44,456 nucleotides of DNA from an uncultured Christensenella sp. (GTDB lineage: Bacteria; Bacillota; Clostridia; Christensenellales; Borkfalkiaceae): positions 1 to 44,456 of the forward strand of contig CAJTQE010000003.1 in NCBI GenBank assembly GCA_910578655.1, given 5' to 3'. This document shows, piece after piece, positions 31,906 through 40,768 of this stretch (position 1 is its first letter; each line of letters begins with the position of its first letter). The notes beneath the pieces were generated by a model, which was given only the letters and a program-made list of their open reading frames with translations, had not been told where the DNA came from and ran no database searches. Made by a program: the position numbers and the translations under genes.

Positions 31906-33231
31906 ATGAAAAAACACTTAATGGCGGCGTTGCTTGCAATTGCAATGTGTTTGGTGGCTTTTTCCGGCTGTTCGCTTGTCAGCGGTCTTGAACGCGACGT
32001 TCAGGTTGTTTTAAAAGTAAACGGTGAATATAAAGGCACTTACACTGTAAATGCATTCAACAATGCGGTGGTTCCCGTGCCTGACGCGCCCGAAGGGCTT
32101 ATATTCTACGGCTGGACCGCCGAAGAGAATTGGGAAGAGCAGGGCGCACAAAACGTACGGGTTACTGCAAATAAGGGACTTATTCGTTACAACGACGTGA
32201 AAGATTGGATAAAGAACGACGAACTCAGCGTGACTTTATATCCCGTATTCGGCGAACCGCCCTATCACGACGTTGCGATAGCCTGGTACAACAAGGAAAA
32301 AACTTCGGGACTAAATCAGTCGATAATAGACGGATTTACAACCGAGCTTTACGGGTTCTTAAAGACAAGCGGTAAAAACCCCGAAGAGATGGACATAGTT
32401 ATCCGCTCCTACGAGGGCAACGTAGGGCCTACCTGCGAAGCGATAAAAAACGACGCCGATATCGACATAATGCTCGGCTGGAAGGACGCCGAAAATCTTA
32501 CGGGTACGGGCGGAATGAAACCCGGCAAGGACTTTGTTGAAAACAACTTCAATATTTTCGTCAACCCCGACTTTAAGGATCCGCGCGGTGTAGCAAAGCT
32601 TGTTGCCGGAGAGGAAATCGTAGATTTGGTATATGACTGGATTCTCGATACGTATGCAGGCGAGGGCGGAGCCACGCTCGACTATCAGTGGGACGGCAAG
32701 CCCGTCGACCCCGAAGAGCCCGACGAACCCGAAGTTCCCGATAAGCCTCAAAGCGGTATAAAGTACACGGTAGGTGCAGACGACGACTTGACGTTTAAAG
32801 TTGCCTGCTACGGCGTATTTGATACTTCGGGCTTTACCGACGAAATCAAGGCAAATTTCGAAGCGGGTTTAAAGGCGGCTTTGAAAGAGTGCGGTGCGTC
32901 GGACGAACAGCTTGCGCAGGTTGAAGTCGAGTTCTATTGTTATAAGCCTTCGGGTTCGGGCAGTGCGGATGACAATACGAACATTGCGGGGCTTGGAGAT
33001 GCAATTGAAGCCGACGGCGGAGCGGACATTCTTTTAGGGGCGAGGGGGGTTGGAAAATCACCTTATCTTAAAGAGTGGAGTAAAACCGGATTAACTTCAA
33101 AAGAAATGACTATCGGTTCAATCAATGACAGATACGTTATTACGTCTAACAAGAAAGGGCTTACTGTTGCAATTTACGACTGGATACTTTCGGCTGAGGG
33201 GCTGGCGCTGCTGGCTACGCCCACGGTGTAA
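31906..33231 (+). CDS. Lipoprotein with two related binding-protein-like domains
   Basis: A lipobox (AFSGC, Cys about residue 22) opens a 441-residue surface protein. An N-terminal stretch (about 30-75, with IFYGWTAEENW) resembles a short InlB B-repeat-like module. Two further regions look homologous to each other: about 122-252 (VAIAWYNKEKTSGL through VDLVYDWIL) and about 285-435 (VACYGVFDTSGF through VAIYDWILS). Both end in YDWIL and contain an Asp-Ile-x-x-Gly-x-(K/R) stretch (DIMLGWKD, DILLGARG), like half-domains of type 2 solute-binding proteins. A Pro/Glu/Asp linker (about 264-280) joins them. No transporter genes are adjacent. It is in an operon with the SGNH lipoprotein and the alpha/beta hydrolase; the ribosome site is GGAGG. 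Confidence 0.65.
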   Translation: MKKHLMAALLAIAMCLVAFSGCSLVSGLERDVQVVLKVNGEYKGTYTVNAFNNAVVPVPDAPEGLIFYGWTAEENWEEQGAQNVRVTANKGLIRYNDVKDWIKNDELSVTLYPVFGEPPYHDVAIAWYNKEKTSGLNQSIIDGFTTELYGFLKTSGKNPEEMDIVIRSYEGNVGPTCEAIKNDADIDIMLGWKDAENLTGTGGMKPGKDFVENNFNIFVNPDFKDPRGVAKLVAGEEIVDLVYDWILDTYAGEGGATLDYQWDGKPVDPEEPDEPEVPDKPQSGIKYTVGADDDLTFKVACYGVFDTSGFTDEIKANFEAGLKAALKECGASDEQLAQVEVEFYCYKPSGSGSADDNTNIAGLGDAIEADGGADILLGARGVGKSPYLKEWSKTGLTSKEMTIGSINDRYVITSNKKGLTVAIYDWILSAEGLALLATPTV

Positions 33232-33243
33232 GGAGGAAAGAAT

Positions 33244-35706
33244 ATGTATTTGAAAAGTAAATTTTTAAAAGCAAGTTCCATTTGCCTTTACGTTTTCACC
33301 GCGCTTTGGTTCGTGCTTGCGGCAAGCTTCTTCGCGCTGTCAAACAACTGGTATTGGGCGTTCCTCATATTCGCGCTTGTCGGTCTTTATGACGGGTTCG
33401 TTATAACTTCCGTGCGCCAAAAAATGAAGAGCGTAAATCTTGAAAAAAACGAAAACGTCAAACTGCTTGTCTGCTGGATACTCAGCATAGTATGTCTGCC
33501 GGCGTTCATTCTCTCGGGCTTAGCTTATTTCCGCAAAACGGAGGACGAAATTATTGTCTGCAAAACCGTTGAAAGCGAAGTTAAGGAAGAGGAGAAGCCC
33601 GTCAGAAAATCACCTTTCTATAAAGCGAAAAGCTTTATTACGATGTGCGTTGCCTTCGGCCTGATTATCGTTTCAAGTTTTACCGCACTGTGTTTTGAAA
33701 CTTCCGGCTTTAAGGTGGACGTTTCCGACTTTACGCTGACGCGTGAAATGACACTTGCGTATAACGAGGGTAAAATTCACGGCAAACAGTATGTAATTCC
33801 CCTTACGGTTACGGACGACGGCAAGGAGCACGAAACTACTTATTCGGTAACTATGTATAAACCCGACAGTGCAACGGCGGAAGCTCCTGCGCCCGTAGTG
33901 TTCGTTCTTCCCGGATTTACCCGTACCAAGGCGACTATGGCGCAGTACTGCATAGAGCTTTCACGCCGCGGCGCGGTAGTGTTCTGTTCAGATCCGGGCG
34001 GTCAGGGCGGTACAACCGAAAATTCTTCGACGGGCGCACACGGTATCGAGTATCTCGTTCAGTACGTTTACAATAACACGGACGATTTTACATTCTGCGA
34101 TAAGCAGCGTTTCGGTGCGGTAGGTCACTCGCAGGGCGGCGGCAACGTTGTTACCATTGCCTCCGATATGGCAGGCGAAAGCTATCAGGACAGCATAATA
34201 AAATCCGTTTACAATTCGGGTTATATAAAGACTTCCGCGGCAAACAAATTTAAAAATTTCAACTGCAATGCGGCAATGTCTTACGCATATTACGACGAGG
34301 GCGCGTACCGCTATCAGACCGATGGTACCGCATTCGAGGTAATAGGACTTCGCTTTATCAACGAAGTCAACGGTTCGGCTAACGCGTACGATACCATTAC
34401 ATACGACTACGGTTACGGCGATATGTCCAAGGGTACTTACAGAATAGTACACCGCGAAAAAATAAACCACTGCTTTGAAATGTACGACAGAGTCAGCATT
34501 GCAAACACGGTAGATTTCTTCAATAAGACTCTTGACATCGGTTCCGACGTGAGCGGTATGAGCCAGATTTGGTTCGGCAAAGAATTTTCAAACGGTATCG
34601 CGCTTGCAGCGGCGTTCACGTTCATAATCGCGCTTTGCGCAGTGCTTATGAATATTCCGTTCTTTGCAACCCTGAAAAACGGCGGCAAGGTTAAGGCGGC
34701 AGAAACCTCCGCAGACGGCGAAAACGCAACGGGTGAAGCGGCCGTCGCTGCGGCTGTAACGGCAGAGCCTATGCAAACGGTTGCGGCGGCAAAACCTGTT
34801 GTTGCGGCGGAGCAGCGGCATAAGACTGTGGCGCATAAGATTATTTTCTGGTCGTGCATAATATTGACCTCGATAATCGCCTGCCTTGACTATATCCCCC
34901 TTGCAAACCTTTCGATTGAAATTTTCCCCACAAGCAACCTTGCAAGCGTGTTCACGTTCGTATTCCCTGCAAGAATGGTTAACGCCATACTGCTTTGGGC
35001 GGTTATAAACGGACTTATCGGTCTTGCGATATTCTTCGGAACTACCGCGCTTGAAAACCTGTACGAGTACGCTATGTACAAGGTGAAGGGTATTCAGCCG
35101 CACTACGACTGGGATAAATTCTCGGATATCAAAATCCGCGGTAACGGCCGGAAAAACGTAGTATTCAACGTATTGAAGAGTTTACTGCTCGGTTTCGGTT
35201 TATTCGGTGTGTTCTACTTCCTCGTTCAGCTTTCGTACTGGATATTCCATCAGGATTTCAGATTTATGCTTATCTCTGCGGCTCCGCTCAATGCAAGAAT
35301 GTTCGTAACCGCGCTTGAATATATCCCGTTCATCTTTATATTCTATATTTCAAACTCTATAAGGGTCAATTGCAGTATAGGCAGAGAGGGCTGGAAAGAG
35401 TGGAAGGTTATGCTTGTCGGCGGTCTTGCAAACAGCTTGGGGCTTGCGTTCATACTGCTTATAAACTATGTTTGCTATTTCACGACGGGTATTCCGTACT
35501 ACGGCAACTGGGGCAGCGGAAACAACGAAGTCTGGTTGTTCGTCAATATGGTTTTCGGACTTGTGGTTATGATGTTTATTCTTCCCATATTCAACAGACT
35601 GTTCTACAAGATAACGGGCAACGTATGGGTCGGCGCAATAGCTTGCTGTTCGATATTCGTAATGATGACGATTTCCGCGTCCGTTTCCTATATACCTATG
35701 TATTAA
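33244..35706 (+). CDS. Multi-pass membrane protein with extracytoplasmic alpha/beta-hydrolase domain
   Basis: The 820-residue protein begins with three or four membrane segments (about 10-160), followed by an external alpha/beta-hydrolase domain (about 165-435). The nucleophile elbow GHSQGGGN lies near residue 298, the oxyanion region VVFVLPGFTRTKA near 219, and a candidate catalytic His in REKINHCFEMYD near 405. About six more membrane segments follow (440-815), interrupted by an Ala-rich cytoplasmic linker near 490-530 (TGEAAVAAAVTAEPMQTVAAA). A hydrolase between two membrane bundles is unusual and I do not know a named family. It follows the lipoprotein gene by 12 bp with AAGGAGG, so all three likely act at the cell surface. 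A terminator ends the operon. Confidence 0.7.
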   Translation: MYLKSKFLKASSICLYVFTALWFVLAASFFALSNNWYWAFLIFALVGLYDGFVITSVRQKMKSVNLEKNENVKLLVCWILSIVCLPAFILSGLAYFRKTEDEIIVCKTVESEVKEEEKPVRKSPFYKAKSFITMCVAFGLIIVSSFTALCFETSGFKVDVSDFTLTREMTLAYNEGKIHGKQYVIPLTVTDDGKEHETTYSVTMYKPDSATAEAPAPVVFVLPGFTRTKATMAQYCIELSRRGAVVFCSDPGGQGGTTENSSTGAHGIEYLVQYVYNNTDDFTFCDKQRFGAVGHSQGGGNVVTIASDMAGESYQDSIIKSVYNSGYIKTSAANKFKNFNCNAAMSYAYYDEGAYRYQTDGTAFEVIGLRFINEVNGSANAYDTITYDYGYGDMSKGTYRIVHREKINHCFEMYDRVSIANTVDFFNKTLDIGSDVSGMSQIWFGKEFSNGIALAAAFTFIIALCAVLMNIPFFATLKNGGKVKAAETSADGENATGEAAVAAAVTAEPMQTVAAAKPVVAAEQRHKTVAHKIIFWSCIILTSIIACLDYIPLANLSIEIFPTSNLASVFTFVFPARMVNAILLWAVINGLIGLAIFFGTTALENLYEYAMYKVKGIQPHYDWDKFSDIKIRGNGRKNVVFNVLKSLLLGFGLFGVFYFLVQLSYWIFHQDFRFMLISAAPLNARMFVTALEYIPFIFIFYISNSIRVNCSIGREGWKEWKVMLVGGLANSLGLAFILLINYVCYFTTGIPYYGNWGSGNNEVWLFVNMVFGLVVMMFILPIFNRLFYKITGNVWVGAIACCSIFVMMTISASVSYIPMY

Positions 35707-35710
35707 ATTT

Positions 35711-35740
35711 AAAGAGGGGTTTTCAGACCCCTCTTTTAAT
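35711..35740 (+). terminator. Terminator after the hydrolase operon
   Basis: A 10-bp stem (35711-35720 and 35727-35736) with a 6-nt loop runs through TTTT to AATTTT. It separates the operon from spoVT. Confidence 0.82.
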
Positions 35741-35811
35741 TTTGCGCGTATAATGCCTTAAAATATTCACAAACTCATTGTATGGGCGGTTTCGCCTAAA
35801 TAGGAGAAAAT

Positions 35812-36354
35812 ATGAAAGCAACAGGAATAGTACGCAGAATAGACGAATTGGGCAGGGTGGTAATTCCGAAGGAAATACGCAGTACTCTGCGCCTCAAATC
35901 GGGCGACCCTCTCGAAATATTTACGGACAGGGACGAGCTGATGCTTAAAAAGTATTCGCCCATTGCTTCGCTTGATAAATTTTCGTCGGGAACGGCGAAA
36001 TCGCTGTCCGACCTTTCCGGTCATATTGCGGTTATTTGCGACACTGACGAGGTTCTTTACGCTTCGGGCAGGGGACAGCGCGCTTTCGATAAAAAGAGTC
36101 TTTCAGAAAAAATGGAAAAGATTTTACGCGAACGCAAAAGCTATATCGCCAACCTTTCAGAGGGCGGCGACGTTATTCCCATTACCGACGAGGGCGACGG
36201 CGTAACGGCTCAGATTATAGTTCCCATAGTCTGCAACGGCGACTGTCTCGGGGCGGTTGCACTCGTTTCCGTCGAGCAGGGCGCAAAGATAGAGGCTTCT
36301 GCCTGCAAGTTGGCTCAGCTGTCGGCAACGATACTTGCAAATCAATTCGAGTAA
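35812..36354 (+). CDS. spoVT: SpoVT-type AbrB/GAF transcription regulator
   Basis: The 180-residue protein has an N-terminal AbrB swapped-hairpin domain (residues 1-50: ATGIVRRIDELGRVVIPKE, then LRLKSGDPLEIF) and a C-terminal GAF-like domain (about 60-178). This matches SpoVT, a sigma-G-dependent regulator of late forespore genes. Length matches the family. The context agrees: a YabM/SpoVB-like flippase and YabN/MazG follow, as downstream of spoVT in Bacillus, except that a 4-kb surface-protein gene intervenes. The GGAGA ribosome site fits the ATG. I did not find a convincing sigma-G promoter. Confidence 0.93.
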   Translation: MKATGIVRRIDELGRVVIPKEIRSTLRLKSGDPLEIFTDRDELMLKKYSPIASLDKFSSGTAKSLSDLSGHIAVICDTDEVLYASGRGQRAFDKKSLSEKMEKILRERKSYIANLSEGGDVIPITDEGDGVTAQIIVPIVCNGDCLGAVALVSVEQGAKIEASACKLAQLSATILANQFE

Positions 36355-36369
36355 GCTTTAAAAACCTAA

Positions 36370-36407
36370 GCCGCAGGGCGCTTCTGCATGCGTCCTGCGG
36401 CATTTTG
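36370..36407 (+). terminator. Terminator after spoVT
   Basis: A 12-bp GC-rich stem (36370-36381 and 36390-36401, one G-T pair) with an 8-nt loop is followed by ATTTTGT. Confidence 0.75.
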
Positions 36408-36439
36408 TATAAATTATGGTATTTATTTTATAAAAATGG

Positions 36440-36468
36440 TTGAAACCGCGTAAAAACTATGCTATAAT
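36440..36468 (+). promoter_or_regulatory. Promoter of the giant surface-protein gene
   Basis: TTGAAA (36440-36445), 17 bp and TATAAT (36463-36468), with a TGC extension directly before the -10 box, form a strong sigma-A promoter. An AGGTGA ribosome site (36478-36483) and ATG (36489) follow, which supports 36489 as the real start. Confidence 0.8.
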
Positions 36469-36488
36469 TTTGTGAACAGGTGATTATT

Positions 36489-39400
36489 ATGTTGAAAAAT
36501 ATAGCAAACACAAAAAAAATAGGGGGGGGGGGTACTCCACTTGTAGTATAAGCCGCGGCAAACGCCTTTGGCTTACTTTAATACTGACCTTTTTATGTAC
36601 GGCTTTATTGGGCTGTACTTTTTTGTTGCCAAATACGGTAAAAGCCGAGGGCGGCGAGGAGCCGGTGCAATTAAACTGCACTTACGCGGTTGACGGCGGT
36701 TCGCAAAAGTTTTTCTATCTGTATCGCTCAAGCCCTATTGACGTTAAATTCGGGGCCGAATCAAGTTGGGCTACGGGTCACAATTTGTACGCCGCCTTTG
36801 ACGAAACTTCGAAAAACACGCTCGTTTTCGGGACTTCAAGCAGTACTTACGAGGGTAAAGGTGTTTATACGGAATTTACCGCAAGCATCGCAGTGCCGGC
36901 AAGGCAGGAATACGTCGTTAACTACAATATGAACTTTTCTTCCGTTAGAGGTAATTATATCGATTCGGGTATGGGGTTCGAATTGTTCGATTACGGTTAT
37001 TCGAACGATACGGTGACCGCGCCTACGGCCAAAACCGTATCTGACGCGGCGATGGCGGAAGACCCTTCGAAGGACCTCTTTATCGGGTACAGCGAAAGCA
37101 GAATAGGCACTTCTGTTTACGACCCAAACGGAATTAAACCCGAGTATTCCGTATTTTTTCAGTATAGCAGCGGCGGCGACGGTGGCGTTGTCGGTACTAA
37201 GGATATTCAAGCTGTTTATGCCAATAAAACAGACGCGCCCCAAACATTTACTCAGCGTTTCGGGCTTTGGACGGGTCTCGGTTACGGTTCGTCAAATCCT
37301 TCAACGATTAACGGCCAATGCATTATAACGCCGACGCTTGTTTCGGAGGAGACGCTGTTTTACAGTGCACCTAAGGCGGTTACCGTGGAATACGACGGTA
37401 CGGATATGCTCAATCCGCTAAGCACGGCGATAACGTCTGCGGACTGGTACGTCGACGGGGGAATGGTTTTCAGCTGCGCCGATACCGTCAAGGAAAGCGG
37501 AACATATACCGTTACCGCGTCGCTGTCCAACGCGGCGCTAAACGACGGTGTGCAATGGCTGCTCGGCGACGGGACGAAAACGACGGACGACCAGACTTTT
37601 ACGTTTACCGTAACGCCGATAGTCATTACCTCGCCTAAAAACTCTGTAATCACGACGGAATACAACGGCGCGGAGCAATCGTTGAAAACGCTTGCCGATA
37701 AACCCGCGTGGTACGACCAGAGCGTATATTCGGACCCGTCTATAATAGAAATCAACGATAAGTTTACGGACGCGGGGTCTTCTACCGTCAACGTAAAGCT
37801 TGTTTCGGGAAATTATGCGTGGAGCGACGGCGAAAGCAATTCTTCCGACACGCGTTCGTTTACGTTCAAAATAACGGCTAAGCCGCTTTCCGTAATATTC
37901 GAAGAGCAAAACGGTTTGACCGTTGCGCGCTTTGAGGACGAAAGCCAGATTTACGGGCGCGATACGGGCGATAAATATCCCAAGCTTAAAACCAAATATT
38001 ATCAGCCGGGGGACAGTCCCAACAGTGCGGTTGAAAGTCCGACGCGCGTCGGACAATGGATTGCGCTTGCCGCGCTTGAAAATGCCGCCGCTTGTAATTA
38101 TTCCGTCAATGCTGTTTCCGACGAATTTACTGTTTCTAAAATCGTTACCCCGTATCCTGTTTTGACGGCGGGAGGCAGCGCTACGGTGCCGTACAACGGC
38201 AACGAGCAGGAGTTTGTATTCGAGGGTTACGACGGCGAAATAATGGAATACGTCGTGCCGGAGGGAGCAATCAGCTTTGACGGCGCCACGCTGACAGTCA
38301 AGGACGCTGGCGAGTACGCAATAGAATACAGATTAAAGGACGAAAGCCTGTACGAGTGGAGTGGGGGAACGGGCTTAAGCATAAGCGTAGAGAAAAAGAA
38401 GATAGTAATAGTTTCGGACGAGAGTAACGCAACGGAATGGTCAAAGGGCGCGGACGTGGAATTAAAGTTTCGGGTTACTGGACTTGTAACGGGAGACAGC
38501 GTAAAGCTTGAAGCTACTTACAGTAAGGGCGGGTCGGGGACTTCGAAGCTTGTAGTAACGGACAACGGAGACGGAACTCAAAGCGTAACAATCCCCAAAG
38601 GCTACGGCACGGGGGATTACGTGCTAACGGTAAAGACCGCCGAGGTCGGGAACTATATCGAGCGAGAAGCGGCAACTCATTCGTTCAGGATAACGGCGGA
38701 AGGGTTAGACTTAGGCGAGAACGAAATCAAGTGGAAGATAGACGGCAAGAGCTATACGATAGAGGACTGCAAGGACGGCTATCTTGAATTGGAGTATACG
38801 GGCAAGGCGTTTAGCCTTACGGTAGACATCAATTCGAGCGCGAGCGCTGCGGAGCTGGAAATAGAGAGCTACGGCGGAGACTGGCAGACTGCGATAAACG
38901 CAGGCGAGTATACGGCGACGGTGCATATCGTAGCGTCAGACCCCAACCTATACAGCTTTGACGAGACCTACACTTTAAAAATAAGGATAGTACCGAAGGT
39001 CCTCGATTTTAGCGAAGCGACGTGGGAATGGCAGTACGCGGGTGATAGCGACTGGCAGGCATTGAAAGAAGGTAGTATGCCGTCGTTCGATAACCGAGCG
39101 GTAACGGTGAGAATCTCACCCGAGTACTTTGCGGGAATAGGATTAAAAGATGGCGAGTATACGGTAGAGTACCGCAACAACAACGACCTTACCGAAAAGG
39201 GCGAAAAGAGTACTACTGCAGAGATAACGATAAGTAACGGCAATTACACTACAGCGGACGGCGGATATGCAGAGGTAAGCAAGCAGTGGGAGATAACTGC
39301 TAAGTCTCTTGAATATAACTGGACTGGCAAGCAGACAGTAACGGCTGGAGAAAACACGTTCGAATTTGCGGCAATAGAGTTTGCGGACGGCGGGGACTAT

Positions 39401-40681
39401 TCGGGCTTTTTCGAGTATTACTTCACCGTGGACGGAGAAGAGGGAGAGTTCACAAAAGAGGAGCTTGAAGCGTATATATCCGAGCACTGGACGGAAACTA
39501 CGGCTATAACGGGCAAGGTATACGTACGCCAGACGGTAAGCGACGGAGAGGTGGTAATATCTCCGAGCTACCGCAGCTTCACAACGGGCACGCCCAAGAC
39601 CGCGCTTACGGTAGCGATTAGTTGCGAAGAGAACGCTGAGTACGGAAAGGTCAATTTCGGTTTCGAGGTCAAGAGAGGCAACTCGGACGAGCGGACGAGA
39701 ACGGAAGTGAGAATAAGCGGCGGAGCTTTGGAAGAGGAAGTAGTCTTTGCGGGCGACAGCTCGGAGCTTACGGCGTTTATAAACGGATTAGGCGCAGGCG
39801 AGTATAAGATAAAAGTAACGGTAACGGTCGAAAACAGCGAAACGTACGTAGTAACGGGCGATAACGAATACAGACTTATAATAGCCAAGAGAAAGGTAGA
39901 GCTGCCCACGCTGAAAGAGGGAATAACCTATAACGGCGGAGTAATCTATTTCAAGGACTGTATCGAGGGCTACGACGACAGTATAATGACGATACTCGGC
40001 GAGAGTGACGGCGGAATAGACAGCGGCACGGACTGGCGCGAGCAGGGTTATTATACAAAGATACGGCTTATTGACGGCGACAACTACGAGTTTGGCGAGG
40101 GAGTAAGCGAGTACGAGTATAACTGGCATATCGGCAAATTTATAATAACCGAGGATACGTGGAACAAGAGCGGGAAGGAGGGAGCGTATCTCGATTTGCC
40201 GGACTGGGTAAAGGGACTGCTGAGAGACAGCAAAGTTCTTAAACTTGAATACAGTTATTACTTGGACCAGTACAGCGACGCGCTTGAAAGCGTGGAGTTC
40301 GTAAAGGGCAGTTCGTTATACGTAGACGCGAAGCTTTCGGGCAGTGCGGCGGTTAACTTCGAGTTCGAGAACGGCAGCGAGGAGGACGGAGTACAGACCT
40401 CGGCAAAGACGCTTTACACCGTGCCCAAGGGCAGCGGCGCGGGCGAGTTCTTCGAGGATATAGGCGAGTTCGTGAAAGGCAACTACTGGGTAGTGATAGT
40501 AATAGGCATAGGCTTATTGCTGTTGATACTAATAATAGTCTTAGTAAGCCGCAGGCGCAGGCGCGCGGACGACGATTACTATGACGAAGACTACGACTAT
40601 GACGACGACGAAGACTACGACTATGACGACGACGAAGAAGACGATGAGGACGAAGAAGAAGATTACGACGATGATTATTGA
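36489..40681 (+). CDS. Giant surface protein, frame interrupted at a G11 tract (putative phase-variable gene)
   Basis: The ATG at 36489 has a strong promoter and AGGTGA 5 nt upstream, but with the 11 G at 36522-36532 the frame ends at 36551 after 20 codons. The long frame (open from 36476 to 40681) becomes continuous with this ATG if the tract has 12 or 9 G, giving about 1397 residues. The joined N-terminus is a good signal peptide (basic RGKR, hydrophobic core, then NTVKA; LLGC could be a lipobox). The ectodomain has a unique ~280-residue N-terminal part and then about seven Ig/MBG-like beta domains of ~90 residues (VEYDG, TEYNGAEQ, VPYNGNEQ repeats). A membrane helix near residue 1331, a basic stop, and an Asp/Glu/Tyr tail of about 38 residues end it. 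Without a frameshift, only a TTG at 36608 could start it, giving half a signal peptide. Confidence 0.8.
36522..36532 (+). repeat. Homopolymeric G11 tract inside coding region
   Basis: Eleven consecutive G follow an A8 run (36512-36519), 11 codons after the ATG at 36489. The tract length decides the frame of the downstream surface protein: 9 or 12 G is in frame, 10 or 11 is not. I saw no other G tract of this length in the window. Confidence 0.95.
40586..40633 (+). repeat. 24-bp tandem repeat coding the acidic tail
   Basis: Two perfect copies (40586-40609 and 40610-40633), built from GAC, GAA and TAC/TAT codons, encode the repeated EDYDYDDD of the surface protein's cytoplasmic tail. Degenerate continuation runs to the stop codon. 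In-frame slippage would change tail length without breaking the frame. Confidence 0.9.
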
Positions 40682-40684
40682 TTT

Positions 40685-40715
40685 AAACGGTCACCCGGTT
40701 TTCGGGTGACCGTTT
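40685..40715 (+). terminator. Terminator-like hairpin after the surface-protein gene
   Basis: A perfect 13-bp stem (40685-40697 and 40703-40715) has a GTTTT loop. It ends in only TTT, so termination may be partial. Confidence 0.7.
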
Positions 40716-40735
40716 GCGTACTTATAATAATATGC

Positions 40736-40764
40736 AAACTCCGCATACTGAATATGCGGAGTTT
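40736..40764 (+). promoter_or_regulatory. Hairpin hiding the ribosome site of the flippase gene
   Basis: A perfect 12-bp stem (40736-40747 and 40753-40764, CTGAA loop) ends 4 nt before the ATG at 40769. The only Shine-Dalgarno candidate, GGAG (40758-40761), lies in its right arm. A TATAAT at 40723-40728 could start a transcript right at the hairpin. It could alternatively be a weak terminator. Confidence 0.6.
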
Positions 40765-40768
40765 TATT

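Noticed and set aside
35746..35811. Sigma-G promoter upstream of spoVT
   Set aside because: I could not find a -35/-10 pair matching the sigma-G consensus with suitable spacing; only AT-rich sequence and a small hairpin were seen.
36489..36551. A separate 20-codon gene at the G tract
   Set aside because: Its promoter, ribosome site and start fit the giant gene, and the peptide is only the frame-shifted beginning of that protein.
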